Under the pieces are notes generated by a model, which made no database searches, was not told the origin of the DNA, and was given only the letters and a program-made list of their open reading frames with translations. Shown in pieces: positions 17,323 to 27,204 of a stretch of 64,000 bases of DNA. A program made the translations under genes and the position numbers. The stretch covers positions 1 to 64,000 of the forward strand of contig NZ_CAJTQJ010000002.1 of NCBI RefSeq assembly GCF_910578695.1, read 5' to 3'. The first letter of the stretch is position 1. Every line of letters starts with the position of its first letter. Source of the DNA: an uncultured Brachyspira sp. Its GTDB lineage: Bacteria > Spirochaetota > Brachyspiria > Brachyspirales > Brachyspiraceae.

Positions 17323-18519
17323 ATGGAAGAAAAAAAATACAGTATTGAAGAATCTATAGAATTAATTACAAGAGGAATAAGCGAAGTTATAGGACTTGAA
17401 GAAATAAAAGAAAAATTAAAAAACGGAAAGCAGTTAATAGTAAAGGCAGGATTCGACCCAACAGCACCTGATATACATTTGGGACATACTGTACTTTTAA
17501 GAAAGATGAGGCATTTTCAGTTATTGGGGCATAAAGTTATATTTTTGATAGGAGATTTTACAGGAAGAATAGGAGATCCTTCAGGAAAAACTAAAACAAG
17601 ACCAAGACTTACATTAGAAGATGTTTTGAAAAATGCTGAAACTTATAAGCAGCAGGTTTTTAAAATTTTGGATCCTGAAAAGACAATAGTAGAGTTCAAT
17701 TCTAAATGGCTTGAAAAAATGAGTTTTGCTGATGTACTTGGCTTAACTTCAAGATACACTGTAGCACAGATGATAGAGAGAGATGATTTTGCTAAAAGAT
17801 ATAAAAATGGACAGCCTATTAGTATTATGGAGTTTTTATATCCTCTTGCTCAGGGTTATGATTCTGTTGCTTTACAATGCGATATTGAGCTTGGAGGAAA
17901 TGATCAGAAATTTAATTTGCTTGTAGGAAGAACTTTAATGAAAGAATACGGATTATCTCCTCAGGCTGTTATTACAGTTCCATTATTAGAAGGCTTGGAC
18001 GGTGTTGAAAAGATGAGTAAATCTCTTGGAAACTATATAGGAATATATGACAGTGCTAAAGATATGTACGGAAAAGCTATGAGCATACCAGACAGTTTAA
18101 TATATAAATATATGGAGCTTCTCACTGATATACCTATAGAAGATATTAAAAATTATATTAAGGCTATAGAAAATGGAGAGAACCCTAGAAATATAAAGGC
18201 AGTATTAGCAAAAGAGATTGTTAAAATATATCATGGAGAAAGTGAGGCTTTGAATGCTGAGGAAGAGTTCAAAAGAATATTCAGTTCTAAAGGACTTCCT
18301 GACAAAATAGATGAAGTTAATATTAATAGAGATGATAATATTTTAAATGTATTATCTGTATGTATGCCTTCAGAAAGTAAGTCTAACTTGAAAAGACTTG
18401 TTTCTCAGGGAAGTGTTTCTTTGGATAATGAAAAGATAAATGATATAAATATGTTAATTGCAAAAGAAGGTATTTTAAAAGTAGGTAAACGCAATTTCTT
18501 TAAAATTAAATTTGATTAA
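17323..18519 (+). CDS. tyrS: tyrosine--tRNA ligase
   Basis: Class I synthetase charging tRNA-Tyr. 398 residues. The HIGH-type motif is 'PDIHLGHT' (about 48-55), the tyrosine-binding region includes 'LYPLAQGYDS' and 'IELGGNDQKFNLLVGR', and the signature loop is 'VEKMSKSLGNYIG' (about 228-240). An S4 RNA-binding domain forms the last 60 residues. The KMSKS form and the length put it in the TyrZ-like subgroup. lptD follows within 30 bases. Confidence 0.96.
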   Translation: MEEKKYSIEESIELITRGISEVIGLEEIKEKLKNGKQLIVKAGFDPTAPDIHLGHTVLLRKMRHFQLLGHKVIFLIGDFTGRIGDPSGKTKTRPRLTLEDVLKNAETYKQQVFKILDPEKTIVEFNSKWLEKMSFADVLGLTSRYTVAQMIERDDFAKRYKNGQPISIMEFLYPLAQGYDSVALQCDIELGGNDQKFNLLVGRTLMKEYGLSPQAVITVPLLEGLDGVEKMSKSLGNYIGIYDSAKDMYGKAMSIPDSLIYKYMELLTDIPIEDIKNYIKAIENGENPRNIKAVLAKEIVKIYHGESEALNAEEEFKRIFSSKGLPDKIDEVNINRDDNILNVLSVCMPSESKSNLKRLVSQGSVSLDNEKINDINMLIAKEGILKVGKRNFFKIKFD

Positions 18520-18548
18520 AGAATTAGTAATTGAGTTTAGAGGGTATA

Positions 18549-21455
18549 ATGCGAATCTTTATCTTGCTTTTATTTACATTAATATTTAATGCATTTTTAT
18601 ATGCACAGGATACTAATGCTTTAACTAATAATATAAGCGAAAATGCAATAATGCAGATAAACAGATTTGATGCAAAAAGAAATCCTATATCTTTTATTAA
18701 TTTAGTTAATTTTACTCCGTATTATATACTTCAGGAATATGCCAGAGTTAATAATATAGAAATTTATCCTTATGATACAGAAAGTTCATTAAGAGCAAGA
18801 ATTATAGAAAGACAGGTAAATATAAAACAGGAAGTAATTAGGGATAAAGATGGAATAAAAGAAGTAGCAAGAATTACAATAAATAGAGGCGGTGCTCAAG
18901 TAGAACTTATAGGGGCAGATTTTGCAGAGCGTTATGAAATAAAAGAAGCAGAAGAAGAACTTATATCATTGTATGGTAATGTTACTATGCGTTTATATAA
19001 TAATACTCTGATTGCTGATAGAGTTGTATACAGTTTGAAAACAGGCGAAGTTTTTGCATCGGGTAATTTAACTGTAAAATCAGGCGAAAATACTCTTAAC
19101 GGCGAATGGTTTATGCTTAATAGAGAAAATAAAAAAGGAGTATTATTCGGCGGCGGAACTAAATTTATGTCTTTTACTGTTCAAGGGCGTATAATAAAGT
19201 TTAATGATGAGGATTTTTTTGCAGAGAACAGCAGCGTTAGTTTTTCGCGTCTTACTCCTATAGCTCATGACTTTCTTACAAGCAGAGTTTATCTTTGGGA
19301 TAATAAAAATATTATGATATTCAATAGTATTTACAGAGTAGGAAGACAGCCTGTATTTTATTTCCCTTTATTTATAAAAAATAGCGTGGGTACAGGTATC
19401 ATATCTTCTTTCGGAGAATCTTTAAGAGAAGGTGTTTATATACAAAATTATAAAATATTTGACTTATACGGAGTGCAGCATAAAATAAGATTCGATGCTT
19501 ATCAGAAGCTTGGTTTTCTTTTAGGAGATGAAATAAGATATACAAGTAATTATCAGGATTTTGCATTAGATGCTATGTTTGCTTTGGGAAGACAGTATCA
19601 TCTGCTTGATTCTTATATCACTTCGAGTTTAGGATATGGTACAAGATATGTAAACTATTTTGCTTCAGGGGAAGGCGGAAAATTTGTACCAAGATATAAA
19701 TTCCAATATGATCATACGATTCAGCTTTACAGCAGTCAGAATATAAATAGTTATATAACAGGAAAATTAAATTTAAATAGCGATTTATATTTTAGGTCTG
19801 ATTTTTATAATCAAAGAGAACAATTTGATATATTAACTTTTTTTACTTCTATTACGGGTAATTTGAACGATATTGGGGATTCTTATCCTGAATCTTATAT
19901 AGAAAATTCTGTATATATTAATAATAATATTTACGGAGTGAATTTAAAAGTCGGAGCAGAATGGGATTTGGAAGCTGTTAGAAATATATCCGTAGATAAT
20001 AATACTAATTTTGATTATTATATGCCTAAACCTTATAAATTAATTTTGCCTTCAGTGGAAGCTCTTTACAGTTCGGTGCTTGGCGATGAGACTTCATACT
20101 ATCTTCCAGGACTTAATATAAATTATAATTTGAGGGCTAATTATAATCATACTATTAATTATAAAACTTCTGAAGGTATTGCTTTTTATAATAATCCTAT
20201 GCTGAACAGTCAATTAAATGATAAGCTTGCTGAAAGAAATAATTTAAATCTATATGGAGATATGTCTAGGACTTTTACTAATGAGTTTATAAGATTTTCG
20301 CCTAATTTAAATATGGAATACTCATATCAAAACAGTATAGATCCTTCAGCAGAAGATTTAATTTATGATAAGGATAATACATATTTCGGCATAGGAACAG
20401 GAATGAATTTTTCTATGTTTCTGCCTTACAGCATACTGCCTTATAATTTCACAAAATATTTTGAGCCTACAGTAAGATGGGATACATCTTATGTTTTAGG
20501 ATACAGATTTAAAGAAAAATATATTAATACAGATAATGCAGGCAATCGGTTCGGAGAGTTTAATAATCATAATTTTACTACTAGATTTTCTATAGGCGGA
20601 ACAGGATACAGTTTATTTTATCTTCCTAATTTGAATCTTAATTTAGAATCTTTTATAACTACAGGATATGATTTTATACCTACATACAATTCTGAAACAA
20701 AAATTTATCAGGTGGAATTTTCTACAAATAAAATGCTTACAACAGAGGTAGGTGCTTCGGCAAGACTTTTATATAATCAGTCATATATTTCTTATGATGT
20801 ATCAAGGAATTTATTAGGCACAAATCTAACAATTAACCGTATAAATTCATATTTTCATCTTCCTATACCTCTCGGCAAAATTACAGATTGGATTTTAATA
20901 AAAAATAATAAGAAGCCTTTTTTTGACGGCATAATTAATGATTTTAATTTATATTTTGGATTAGCTTTCACTCATGATTTTATTAATTATAGATATAATA
21001 CAGTTTCATTTACATTCGGCATAGAGCTTCAGGTTATTAATCAATGGAAATTTAGAATAGCAACTATAAGTGCTAATGAAAATGCTTACAGATATATTAA
21101 ATCTTATTCAGAAAAAGAAAATCAGCATTGGGTTAATCCTTTTTGGGATATTATAAATTCATTTAATTTTTCTAATCCTCAAAAAAGAATTGAAAGTTTA
21201 TTTAAATTAAAATCTATTGAAACCAGTATTTGGCATGAGTTAGACGGCTGGCAGATTCAGGCTGTATTTGCAGTGAGACCTTCTTCGCTTCCTTCTGATA
21301 TTACTTCAGGTTCTGTTAAAGGAGTTTATTGGGATAAGGAATTTTGGATTGAATTTACTCTTACTGACTTTCCTAGTGCAGGTTTGCCTAAAAGAGAATA
21401 TAATCTTAATAGTACTGTTACTGACTTACAAGACAGCCGTGCTGCTACACAATAA
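18549..21455 (+). CDS. lptD: LPS-assembly protein LptD/OstA family, outer membrane
   Basis: The start is taken at ATG 18549 with AGAGG directly upstream; a TTG six codons earlier is less likely. The 968-residue protein has a signal peptide ending AFLYAQ, an OstA/LptA-like periplasmic domain (about 85-210, 'LISLYGNVTMRLYNNTLIADRVVYS' split across repeats, with 'GEVFASGNLTVKSGENTLNGE'), a linker with 'NIMIFNSIYRVGRQPVFYFPLF', and a long C-terminal region rich in alternating aromatic beta strands that fits the LptD barrel. It is expected to insert lipooligosaccharide into the outer leaflet. Length is above the E. coli protein (784). No lptE partner is recognisable nearby. Confidence 0.8.
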   Translation: MRIFILLLFTLIFNAFLYAQDTNALTNNISENAIMQINRFDAKRNPISFINLVNFTPYYILQEYARVNNIEIYPYDTESSLRARIIERQVNIKQEVIRDKDGIKEVARITINRGGAQVELIGADFAERYEIKEAEEELISLYGNVTMRLYNNTLIADRVVYSLKTGEVFASGNLTVKSGENTLNGEWFMLNRENKKGVLFGGGTKFMSFTVQGRIIKFNDEDFFAENSSVSFSRLTPIAHDFLTSRVYLWDNKNIMIFNSIYRVGRQPVFYFPLFIKNSVGTGIISSFGESLREGVYIQNYKIFDLYGVQHKIRFDAYQKLGFLLGDEIRYTSNYQDFALDAMFALGRQYHLLDSYITSSLGYGTRYVNYFASGEGGKFVPRYKFQYDHTIQLYSSQNINSYITGKLNLNSDLYFRSDFYNQREQFDILTFFTSITGNLNDIGDSYPESYIENSVYINNNIYGVNLKVGAEWDLEAVRNISVDNNTNFDYYMPKPYKLILPSVEALYSSVLGDETSYYLPGLNINYNLRANYNHTINYKTSEGIAFYNNPMLNSQLNDKLAERNNLNLYGDMSRTFTNEFIRFSPNLNMEYSYQNSIDPSAEDLIYDKDNTYFGIGTGMNFSMFLPYSILPYNFTKYFEPTVRWDTSYVLGYRFKEKYINTDNAGNRFGEFNNHNFTTRFSIGGTGYSLFYLPNLNLNLESFITTGYDFIPTYNSETKIYQVEFSTNKMLTTEVGASARLLYNQSYISYDVSRNLLGTNLTINRINSYFHLPIPLGKITDWILIKNNKKPFFDGIINDFNLYFGLAFTHDFINYRYNTVSFTFGIELQVINQWKFRIATISANENAYRYIKSYSEKENQHWVNPFWDIINSFNFSNPQKRIESLFKLKSIETSIWHELDGWQIQAVFAVRPSSLPSDITSGSVKGVYWDKEFWIEFTLTDFPSAGLPKREYNLNSTVTDLQDSRAATQ

Positions 21456-21477
21456 TTAATTTATTAGAGTTATTTTT

Positions 21478-22857
21478 ATGTATAAAATTTTTATTTTGAT
21501 ATTTTGCTTTTCTTTGCTTTTATATACGCAATATGATTATACTAATTCCATATTATTAGAAGAAAATACAGAAGAAACTAATTATTATGATTTATATGAA
21601 GCTATAGATAATAATGATTTAGAATATATTAAATTAATAATTAGTAATGATAATATTAATATAGATTCTAAACTTCCTGATGACTACACTAATAATTTAG
21701 GCGGTGCTACACCTTTGCTTTATTCTATATATAAAAATAATAAAGGAATAACTGAAATTTTAATAGAAAACGGTGCTGATTTAAAAATAGAGGATTTTAA
21801 AACTTGGAATAGTATAATGTATGCTGCTGCTTTTTCTGATTTTTATATTATATCATTACTTGCCGAAAAAGACATTACATTGCTTGACAGCAAAACAGAG
21901 TTTAATGTTACGCCTTTGCATATAGCATGCCATAATAATAATATAGAAGTTATAATGTATTTATGTACTAATTCAAATATAGATATAAATGCCAGAGATA
22001 TTGACGGCTGGACTGCTCTTTATCATGCAGCATATTCTAAAAGTATAGAGGCTTATAATCTTCTTATAACATTTGGAGCAGATACTAATATTTCTGATAA
22101 TAATAATATACTGCCTTATACTGTTCTGACTAGGCAGATTGAAAATGATATTAATGAATTAAGAGATATAGATATAGAATTATTAAGAGCTGTAGAAATT
22201 AATGATTATAGATATATTAAATCTCTTATAAATAGCGGTGCTAATATAAATGCTAAAGACGGTTATGGTTTAAGTGCTTTGCATATTGCTATAAAAAACG
22301 GCAGTATAGATTCTATTAATATTCTTCTTCAAAATGATGATATAGATTTAGAATCAGCTCTTCCAGAAGGATATTTTACGCATTTGAATGATAATTCTGA
22401 AGATGCAGTTTATATAGGCAAGGCAACTCCTCTTATTTATGCTATATTCAAAAGTAATGGAGATTCTAAAATAGTAGATATGCTTATAAAGAAAGGTGCT
22501 GATATTAATGCTTATGACGAAGAGGGCTGGACTTCATTTTTGTATGCTGCTGCTTTTGGGGACAGTTCTACATTAAGAAATATTTTACACGGAAATAGAG
22601 AGCTTATTAATTCAAAGACTAAAAATAATGCTACCCCTCTTCATATGGCTGTTGTTTATGATAATTTAGAAAATATAAAATATTTAGTAAGCCGATTGAA
22701 AGTTGATATTGATGAAAAGGACGATGACGGCTGGACTGCTCTTTATTATGCTGCTGCAAATAATAAAATAGAGGCGTATAATCTGCTTTTAAGTTTAGGA
22801 GCCGATGAAAATATTAGAAATAAAGACGGCTTAAAGCCTTCTGATATTTTAGAATGA
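21478..22857 (+). CDS. exported ankyrin-repeat protein with duplicated module
   Basis: 459 residues with an N-terminal hydrophobic export segment (about 2-17). The rest is ankyrin repeats: 'GATPLLYSIYKNNKGITEILIENGAD', 'NVTPLHIACHNNNIEVIMYL', 'DGWTALYHAAYSKSIEAYNLL', and again from about 225 'GLSALHIAIKNGSIDSINILL', 'ATPLIYAIFKS', 'EGWTSFLYAAAFGD', 'NATPLHMAVVYDNLENIKYLV', 'DGWTALYYAAANNKIEAYNLL'. The two halves are copies of one roughly 210-residue module, each with a long loop before the ATPL repeat. Probably a periplasmic or surface protein-binding scaffold; partner unknown. It starts 22 bases after lptD. Confidence 0.85.
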   Translation: MYKIFILIFCFSLLLYTQYDYTNSILLEENTEETNYYDLYEAIDNNDLEYIKLIISNDNINIDSKLPDDYTNNLGGATPLLYSIYKNNKGITEILIENGADLKIEDFKTWNSIMYAAAFSDFYIISLLAEKDITLLDSKTEFNVTPLHIACHNNNIEVIMYLCTNSNIDINARDIDGWTALYHAAYSKSIEAYNLLITFGADTNISDNNNILPYTVLTRQIENDINELRDIDIELLRAVEINDYRYIKSLINSGANINAKDGYGLSALHIAIKNGSIDSINILLQNDDIDLESALPEGYFTHLNDNSEDAVYIGKATPLIYAIFKSNGDSKIVDMLIKKGADINAYDEEGWTSFLYAAAFGDSSTLRNILHGNRELINSKTKNNATPLHMAVVYDNLENIKYLVSRLKVDIDEKDDDGWTALYYAAANNKIEAYNLLLSLGADENIRNKDGLKPSDILE

Positions 22858-22970
22858 AATAGTTTATTAAAAATAATAATAAAAAGAGCCCCACAGAAAA
22901 TAAATTCGATAAAGGCGAACAGAGCTTTTTGCTGAAAGCACACAGAGCGGCGAACAATTTTTTTATTTTA

Positions 22971-23184
22971 TTGCTAGCGATAAACTCGCTTTAGAATAGC
23001 TAATAACCTCCTTAATTGTCGGTTATTAGCTGCTCGTTTATCTCTTTACTGTTGCTAGCGATAAACTCACTTAATAATAGCTGACAATTGATATTATAAA
23101 AATTGTGAGTGCCTGACATTCACAGAACGGTAGAGTATCAAAGCTCATAATTTTTATTAGCAGTAATAAAAAAGTTTATCACTA
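22971..23184. repeat. dispersed palindromic repeat element, copy A
   Basis: In the 411-base gene-free stretch 22858-23268. Core 22971-23042: an outer arm GATAAAC/GTTTATC (22979-22985 with 23036-23042) encloses a perfect 11-bp arm AGCTAATAACC/GGTTATTAGCT (22998-23008 with 23021-23031). The sequence TTGCTAGCGATAAACTC occurs at 22971-22987 and again at 23052-23068; the 17-mer GTGAGTGCCTGACATTC is at 23105-23121, and an inverted copy of the TAGTGATAAACT variant closes the element at 23173-23184. A related element is at 55596-55910. Confidence 0.75.
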
Positions 23185-23268
23185 TCAATAATAAAAACAA
23201 TTTTTATTAGCAATAATATTGAAGTGAATATATAATACAAAGTAAGAATATTATAAAGAAATTAATTT

Positions 23269-24492
23269 ATGCATAAGCTGGATTTAATCAAGATTAAAAT
23301 AAAAAAGATAAAAGAAGAATTAATAAATATACGAAGAGATATACATTCTTATCCTGAATTATCAAATAAAGAATTCAGAACTATGGCTTTAATATCAGAA
23401 TATTTAAATAGCTATAATATAAAGCACAGAACTAAAATAGCAGGTACAGGTATAATAGCTGATATAGAGGGAATAGATAAAAGTTTTACGGCTGCATTCA
23501 GAGCCGATATAGATGCTTTGCCTATTGAAGATTTAAAGCATTGCAGTTATGCTTCTAAAAATCAAGGAGTATGTCATGCATGCGGTCATGATGTGCATAC
23601 TGCCATTAATATAGGAATAGCAAATATATTTTCAAATAATGATGATGATAAGATAATGCCTCCTTGCAATATAAGGCTTATATTTCAGCCTGCTGAGGAA
23701 ACTACAGGAGGAGCTTTGCAGATGATTAAAGAAAATGCATTAGAAAATGTTAATGTTATATATGCTCTTCATGTTTCTTCTAATACAGAAATAGGGTATA
23801 TTCAAATAAATGATAATATAGTTAATGCCAGCTGTTTAGATTTCAAAATAAAAATTTACGGAAAAAGTGCACATGGAGCAGACCCTGCAAATGGAATTGA
23901 TGCTGTAATTATTGCTTCAAAAATAATAAATGATTTGCAGCTTATAATAAGCAGAAATATTAGGGCTGAAGATAATGCTGTGATTAGTATAGGTACTATA
24001 AACGGAGGAACTGCTTCTAATATTATATGCGATTATATTGAAATGACAGGTACTATAAGAGCTTTAAGAGAAAGTACAATGATGAAAATAAAAAATAGAA
24101 TAAAAAAAGTAATAAAATGCATATCAGAATCTTTTAACGGAGATGCTGAGTTTATAGAATTAGTTTATTTTAGAAGTCTTATCAATTGGAAAGATGCTTC
24201 TAATATAGTAAGGGAAAATGCTTTTTCTTTGCTTGGTAAAAATAAGGTATTGGAATTAAAACCTTCTTTGGGGGCTGAGGATTTTTCTTTTTTTGTAGAA
24301 AATAAACCAGGTGCATTTTTTTATATAGGTTCAAGAAATAAGAAAATAGGTATAGTACATCAGGCTCATAATGGTTTATTTGATGTTGATGAAGACTGCA
24401 TAGAAATAGGACTTAATATTCAAATTATGAATCTTTACAGCAGTTATTTAAAAAAAGATTTATTTCCTATTGGAAAAGAGAGATATGATTAA
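23269..24492 (+). CDS. M20 family amidohydrolase (N-acyl amino acid/hippurate hydrolase type)
   Basis: 407-residue dinuclear metallohydrolase of the HipO/AmhX/IAA-ILR1 group. Seen: 'RRDIHSYPELSNKEF' (about 22-36), 'AFRADIDALPIED' , 'GVCHACGHDVHTA' (metal Cys and His, about 102-114), 'LIFQPAEETTGGALQMI' (catalytic and metal Glu), 'YALHVSS', the dimerisation domain with 'GKSAHGADPANGIDAV', and 'LGAEDFSFFVENKPGAFFYIGS'. No signal peptide. It removes acyl groups from amino acids or similar amides; the exact substrate is not predictable. Monocistronic, followed by the oppA-type gene with its own promoter. Confidence 0.88.
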   Translation: MHKLDLIKIKIKKIKEELINIRRDIHSYPELSNKEFRTMALISEYLNSYNIKHRTKIAGTGIIADIEGIDKSFTAAFRADIDALPIEDLKHCSYASKNQGVCHACGHDVHTAINIGIANIFSNNDDDKIMPPCNIRLIFQPAEETTGGALQMIKENALENVNVIYALHVSSNTEIGYIQINDNIVNASCLDFKIKIYGKSAHGADPANGIDAVIIASKIINDLQLIISRNIRAEDNAVISIGTINGGTASNIICDYIEMTGTIRALRESTMMKIKNRIKKVIKCISESFNGDAEFIELVYFRSLINWKDASNIVRENAFSLLGKNKVLELKPSLGAEDFSFFVENKPGAFFYIGSRNKKIGIVHQAHNGLFDVDEDCIEIGLNIQIMNLYSSYLKKDLFPIGKERYD

Positions 24493-24516
24493 AATATATT
24501 TTGTATAAAAAAATAA

Positions 24517-24544
24517 TTGACATTATTATATTATGAAATACAAT
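24517..24544 (+). promoter_or_regulatory. sigma70-like promoter of the OppA-type gene
   Basis: Consensus TTGACA (24517-24522) and TACAAT (24539-24544) are 16 bases apart and about 35 bases before the ATG at 24579. Confidence 0.55.
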
Positions 24545-24578
24545 AGCGTAAATTAAATCTATAATAGGGTTATGTATT

Positions 24579-26183
24579 ATGAAAAAATTCTATTTAATAA
24601 TGATAATTATTTTTGCTGTTTTTATTTCCTGCTCAAATAAAGATGATATAGAAAGCGGTACAATATATGTTAACTTAGGAGCAGAACCGAAAACTATAGA
24701 TCCTGCTTTGAATATAACATTGCAAGGCTCTACTTATGTAACACATTTATTTGAATGCTTAACTACAAAATATAAAGATATAGAAATTCAGCCCGGAGCT
24801 GCGGAAAGCTGGGAAATATCAGAAGACGGGCTTACATATATATTTCATTTAAGAACAAATGGAAAATGGTCTGACGGAAAGCCGTTAAAAGCAGAGGATT
24901 TTGAATATTCTTGGAAAAGAGTAGTTGATCCTGATACTGCAAGCGAGCCTAGTTATTTATTTGAGCCTATACTTAATTTTTCTAATGTTAATGGCGGATA
25001 TATGCCTGTCGACGAGTTCGGTATAAAGGCTTTAGATGATTTTACTTTAGAGGTGAAATTAGAATATCCTACTGCATATTTTTTAGAACTTGTAAATTTG
25101 CCTGTTTTCTCTCCTGTAAGAAAGGATATGATAGAGAAAGATCCTGATAATTGGACTAGAAATCCTAAAACCTGCGTAGGAAACGGAGCTTTTGTTTTAA
25201 AAGAAAGAAAGCCTGATCAAAGCATTACTGTTGTGAAAAATACTAATTATTGGGGAGCCGATACTATAGTTGCAGAGAGAATTAAGTTTGTTCTTATGGA
25301 TAATCCTAATTCAGCGGTTGCAGGAGTAAAAGAAGGTTCTCTTCATTTTTCTGATCAGTTTCCTTATCAGGATATAGATATTTTGAAAGAAGAGGGATAT
25401 ATTGATATTGCAACAAGAATAGGAACTCAGTACTATGCTTTAAATACTACTAATGAAACTTTAAAAGATAAAAGAGTAAGAAAAGCTTTATCTCTAGCTA
25501 TAGACAGAAATTATATAGTAGAAAATGTAATTAAATCAGGAAAGCCTGCAGGAGCATTAGTTCCTTGGGGTGTTACTGATGTTCAGGGATATTTCAGAGA
25601 TAATGCAGGGGAATATATCAGCACTAATAAAGCAGATTATCAGAAAAATGTAGAAGAAGCTAAAAGGTTAATGGCTGAGGCTGGTTATCCTAATGGAGAG
25701 GGATTTCCTGTATTAGAATTTTTTGTTACTTTTAGCAATGATATACCTATGTTTGAAGCTGTGCAGAATATGTGGAAAGTTAACTTGGGTATAGATGTTA
25801 AGCTTACTCAAATGGAATTTGCACCATTTATACATGCATTTAGAACAGAGAGAAGCTATACTATGGCTGCAGCGAGCTGGACAGGAAGCTATAATGATCC
25901 TACTACTTTTTTAAGTATGTTTGTAAGCTATTCTTATAAAAACCATTCGCTATTTACAAATGCTCAGTTTGATGAGGCTTTAAGCATAGCATCTAAAACT
26001 ATAAATCAAAATATAAGAATGAGAGAATTGCATAAGGCTGAAAAAATATTAATAGAAGATGAGGCTGTTATAATACCTATAGCATATTTTGAGCCTGCCG
26101 TATTAAAAAGTCCGAATTTAAAAGATGTATTTTATATACCGTTTGCCCAGTATAAATTCTCATATTCATATTTAGAGAAATAA
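24579..26183 (+). CDS. peptide ABC transporter substrate-binding lipoprotein (OppA family)
   Basis: 534-residue SBP family 5 protein that captures oligopeptides for an Opp/Dpp importer. The N-terminus IIIFAVFISCSNK is a lipoprotein signal. 'GTIYVNLGAEPKTIDPALN', 'YVTHLFECLTTKY', 'AESWEISEDGLTYIFHLR' and 'KWSDGKPLKAEDFEYSWKRVVDP' form the conserved N-terminal signature; 'RKALSLAIDRNYIVENV' and 'AKRLMAEAGYPNGEGFP' follow. No permease or ATPase genes are adjacent, so it must use components coded elsewhere. The MarR gene follows 68 bases later. Confidence 0.92.
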   Translation: MKKFYLIMIIIFAVFISCSNKDDIESGTIYVNLGAEPKTIDPALNITLQGSTYVTHLFECLTTKYKDIEIQPGAAESWEISEDGLTYIFHLRTNGKWSDGKPLKAEDFEYSWKRVVDPDTASEPSYLFEPILNFSNVNGGYMPVDEFGIKALDDFTLEVKLEYPTAYFLELVNLPVFSPVRKDMIEKDPDNWTRNPKTCVGNGAFVLKERKPDQSITVVKNTNYWGADTIVAERIKFVLMDNPNSAVAGVKEGSLHFSDQFPYQDIDILKEEGYIDIATRIGTQYYALNTTNETLKDKRVRKALSLAIDRNYIVENVIKSGKPAGALVPWGVTDVQGYFRDNAGEYISTNKADYQKNVEEAKRLMAEAGYPNGEGFPVLEFFVTFSNDIPMFEAVQNMWKVNLGIDVKLTQMEFAPFIHAFRTERSYTMAAASWTGSYNDPTTFLSMFVSYSYKNHSLFTNAQFDEALSIASKTINQNIRMRELHKAEKILIEDEAVIIPIAYFEPAVLKSPNLKDVFYIPFAQYKFSYSYLEK

Positions 26184-26251
26184 AATAATTTTAAATATAG
26201 TATAATGCAGTTCTTATTTTTATGAAAATTTATATTAAGGAATTGTAGTAA

Positions 26252-26695
26252 ATGGAAGATCTTTTTATAGGCAAATTAATTAAAGAACTTCATACAGCTT
26301 TAGATAATAGATTTAATAGATTTTTGGATAAGCATAAATTAACATCATCACAGATGGATATATTGATGTTTTTATATCATAATGAAGAAAAAGTTATTAA
26401 TCAAAGGGATATAGAAAATTTTTTAGGCTTAAGTAATCCTACTATAACAGGAACTTTATATAGGCTGGAAAAGAAAGGTTTTATTAAAAGAAAAGTGAGT
26501 TTAGATGATAAAAGGTATAAAGAAATATATCTTACTGCTAAAAGTAAAAAATTAAAGGAAATTGTATTTGAGGATATTAGAAAGAATAATGAAGCTATGT
26601 TTTATAATATGTCTAGTGAAGAAAAAGAAACTTTAGTATACATAATTAAAAAACTTCTTTATAATATACAAAATAAAGATAATCTTTTTAATTAA
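26252..26695 (+). CDS. MarR family transcriptional regulator
   Basis: 147-residue winged-helix regulator. 'LTSSQMDILMFLYHN' (about 31-45), the recognition region 'INQRDIENFLGLSNPTITGTLYRLEKKGFI' and the wing 'RKVSLDDKRYKEIYLT' are typical MarR. Binds DNA as a dimer, usually relieved by small ligands. It may act on the upstream OppA-type gene or on the broken sugar locus that begins just downstream; neither is shown by the sequence. Confidence 0.9.
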   Translation: MEDLFIGKLIKELHTALDNRFNRFLDKHKLTSSQMDILMFLYHNEEKVINQRDIENFLGLSNPTITGTLYRLEKKGFIKRKVSLDDKRYKEIYLTAKSKKLKEIVFEDIRKNNEAMFYNMSSEEKETLVYIIKKLLYNIQNKDNLFN

Positions 26696-26701
26696 AAAAT
26701 A

Positions 26702-27200
26702 TTAAAATGAAGACATAATTTTTTCATATTTGATTTTATCTTGATACATTTTTAAATATATTTCATATTTTTTATCAAAATATTTTTTCATACTTTTATC
26801 AGGTTCTATGCATTCTCCTTTTTTTGACATATTTAATAATGCTTCTTCATAATTTTTATATTCGCCTGAAGCTATTGCTGCCAAAACTGCACTTCCGAAT
26901 ACAACGGATTCTTCATGTCCTGCACTATAAATGGTACATTGACATATATCTGCTAATTCTCTAATAAATAATGGATTTTTAGCAGTCCCTCCGCATACTA
27001 TTATGGTATCTATAATATATCCATTTTGTTTTGAAACTTCTATAATATTTTTTGTTCCGAAACATAAACTGTCTATAGCAGCCCAATATAATTTTGCCAT
27101 TGATATAATATCTTCCGACATATCCAATCCTATTTCCATACCTCTTTCTTTAGGATCCGATATAGGAGACCTATTTCCATAATAAGAAAAATATACAAAT
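26702..27200 (-). pseudogene. 3' remnant of an FGGY-family carbohydrate kinase
   Basis: The minus-strand frame matches only the C-terminal half of an FGGY kinase: 'YYGNRSPISDPKERGMEIGL' at its 5' end (from about 27184), 'IIVCGGTAKNPLFIRELADI' (ATP-site GGxxxN/S motif), 'ESVVFGSAVLAAIASGEY'. An ATG at 27139 allows 145 residues to be read, but the sugar-binding N-terminal domain is absent, and upstream of about 27200 the sequence switches to an unrelated dctP tail on the other strand. A deletion removed the 5' part. Not expected to be active. Confidence 0.8.
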
Positions 27201-27204
27201 ACAT

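Noticed and set aside
22858..23268. CRISPR array in the repeat-bearing gap
   Set aside because: Repeats are few, palindromic and irregularly spaced, and no cas genes are present.
26702..27139. The FGGY piece read as a functional small kinase
   Set aside because: Family similarity continues upstream of the ATG and then stops abruptly; the N-terminal sugar-binding half is missing.
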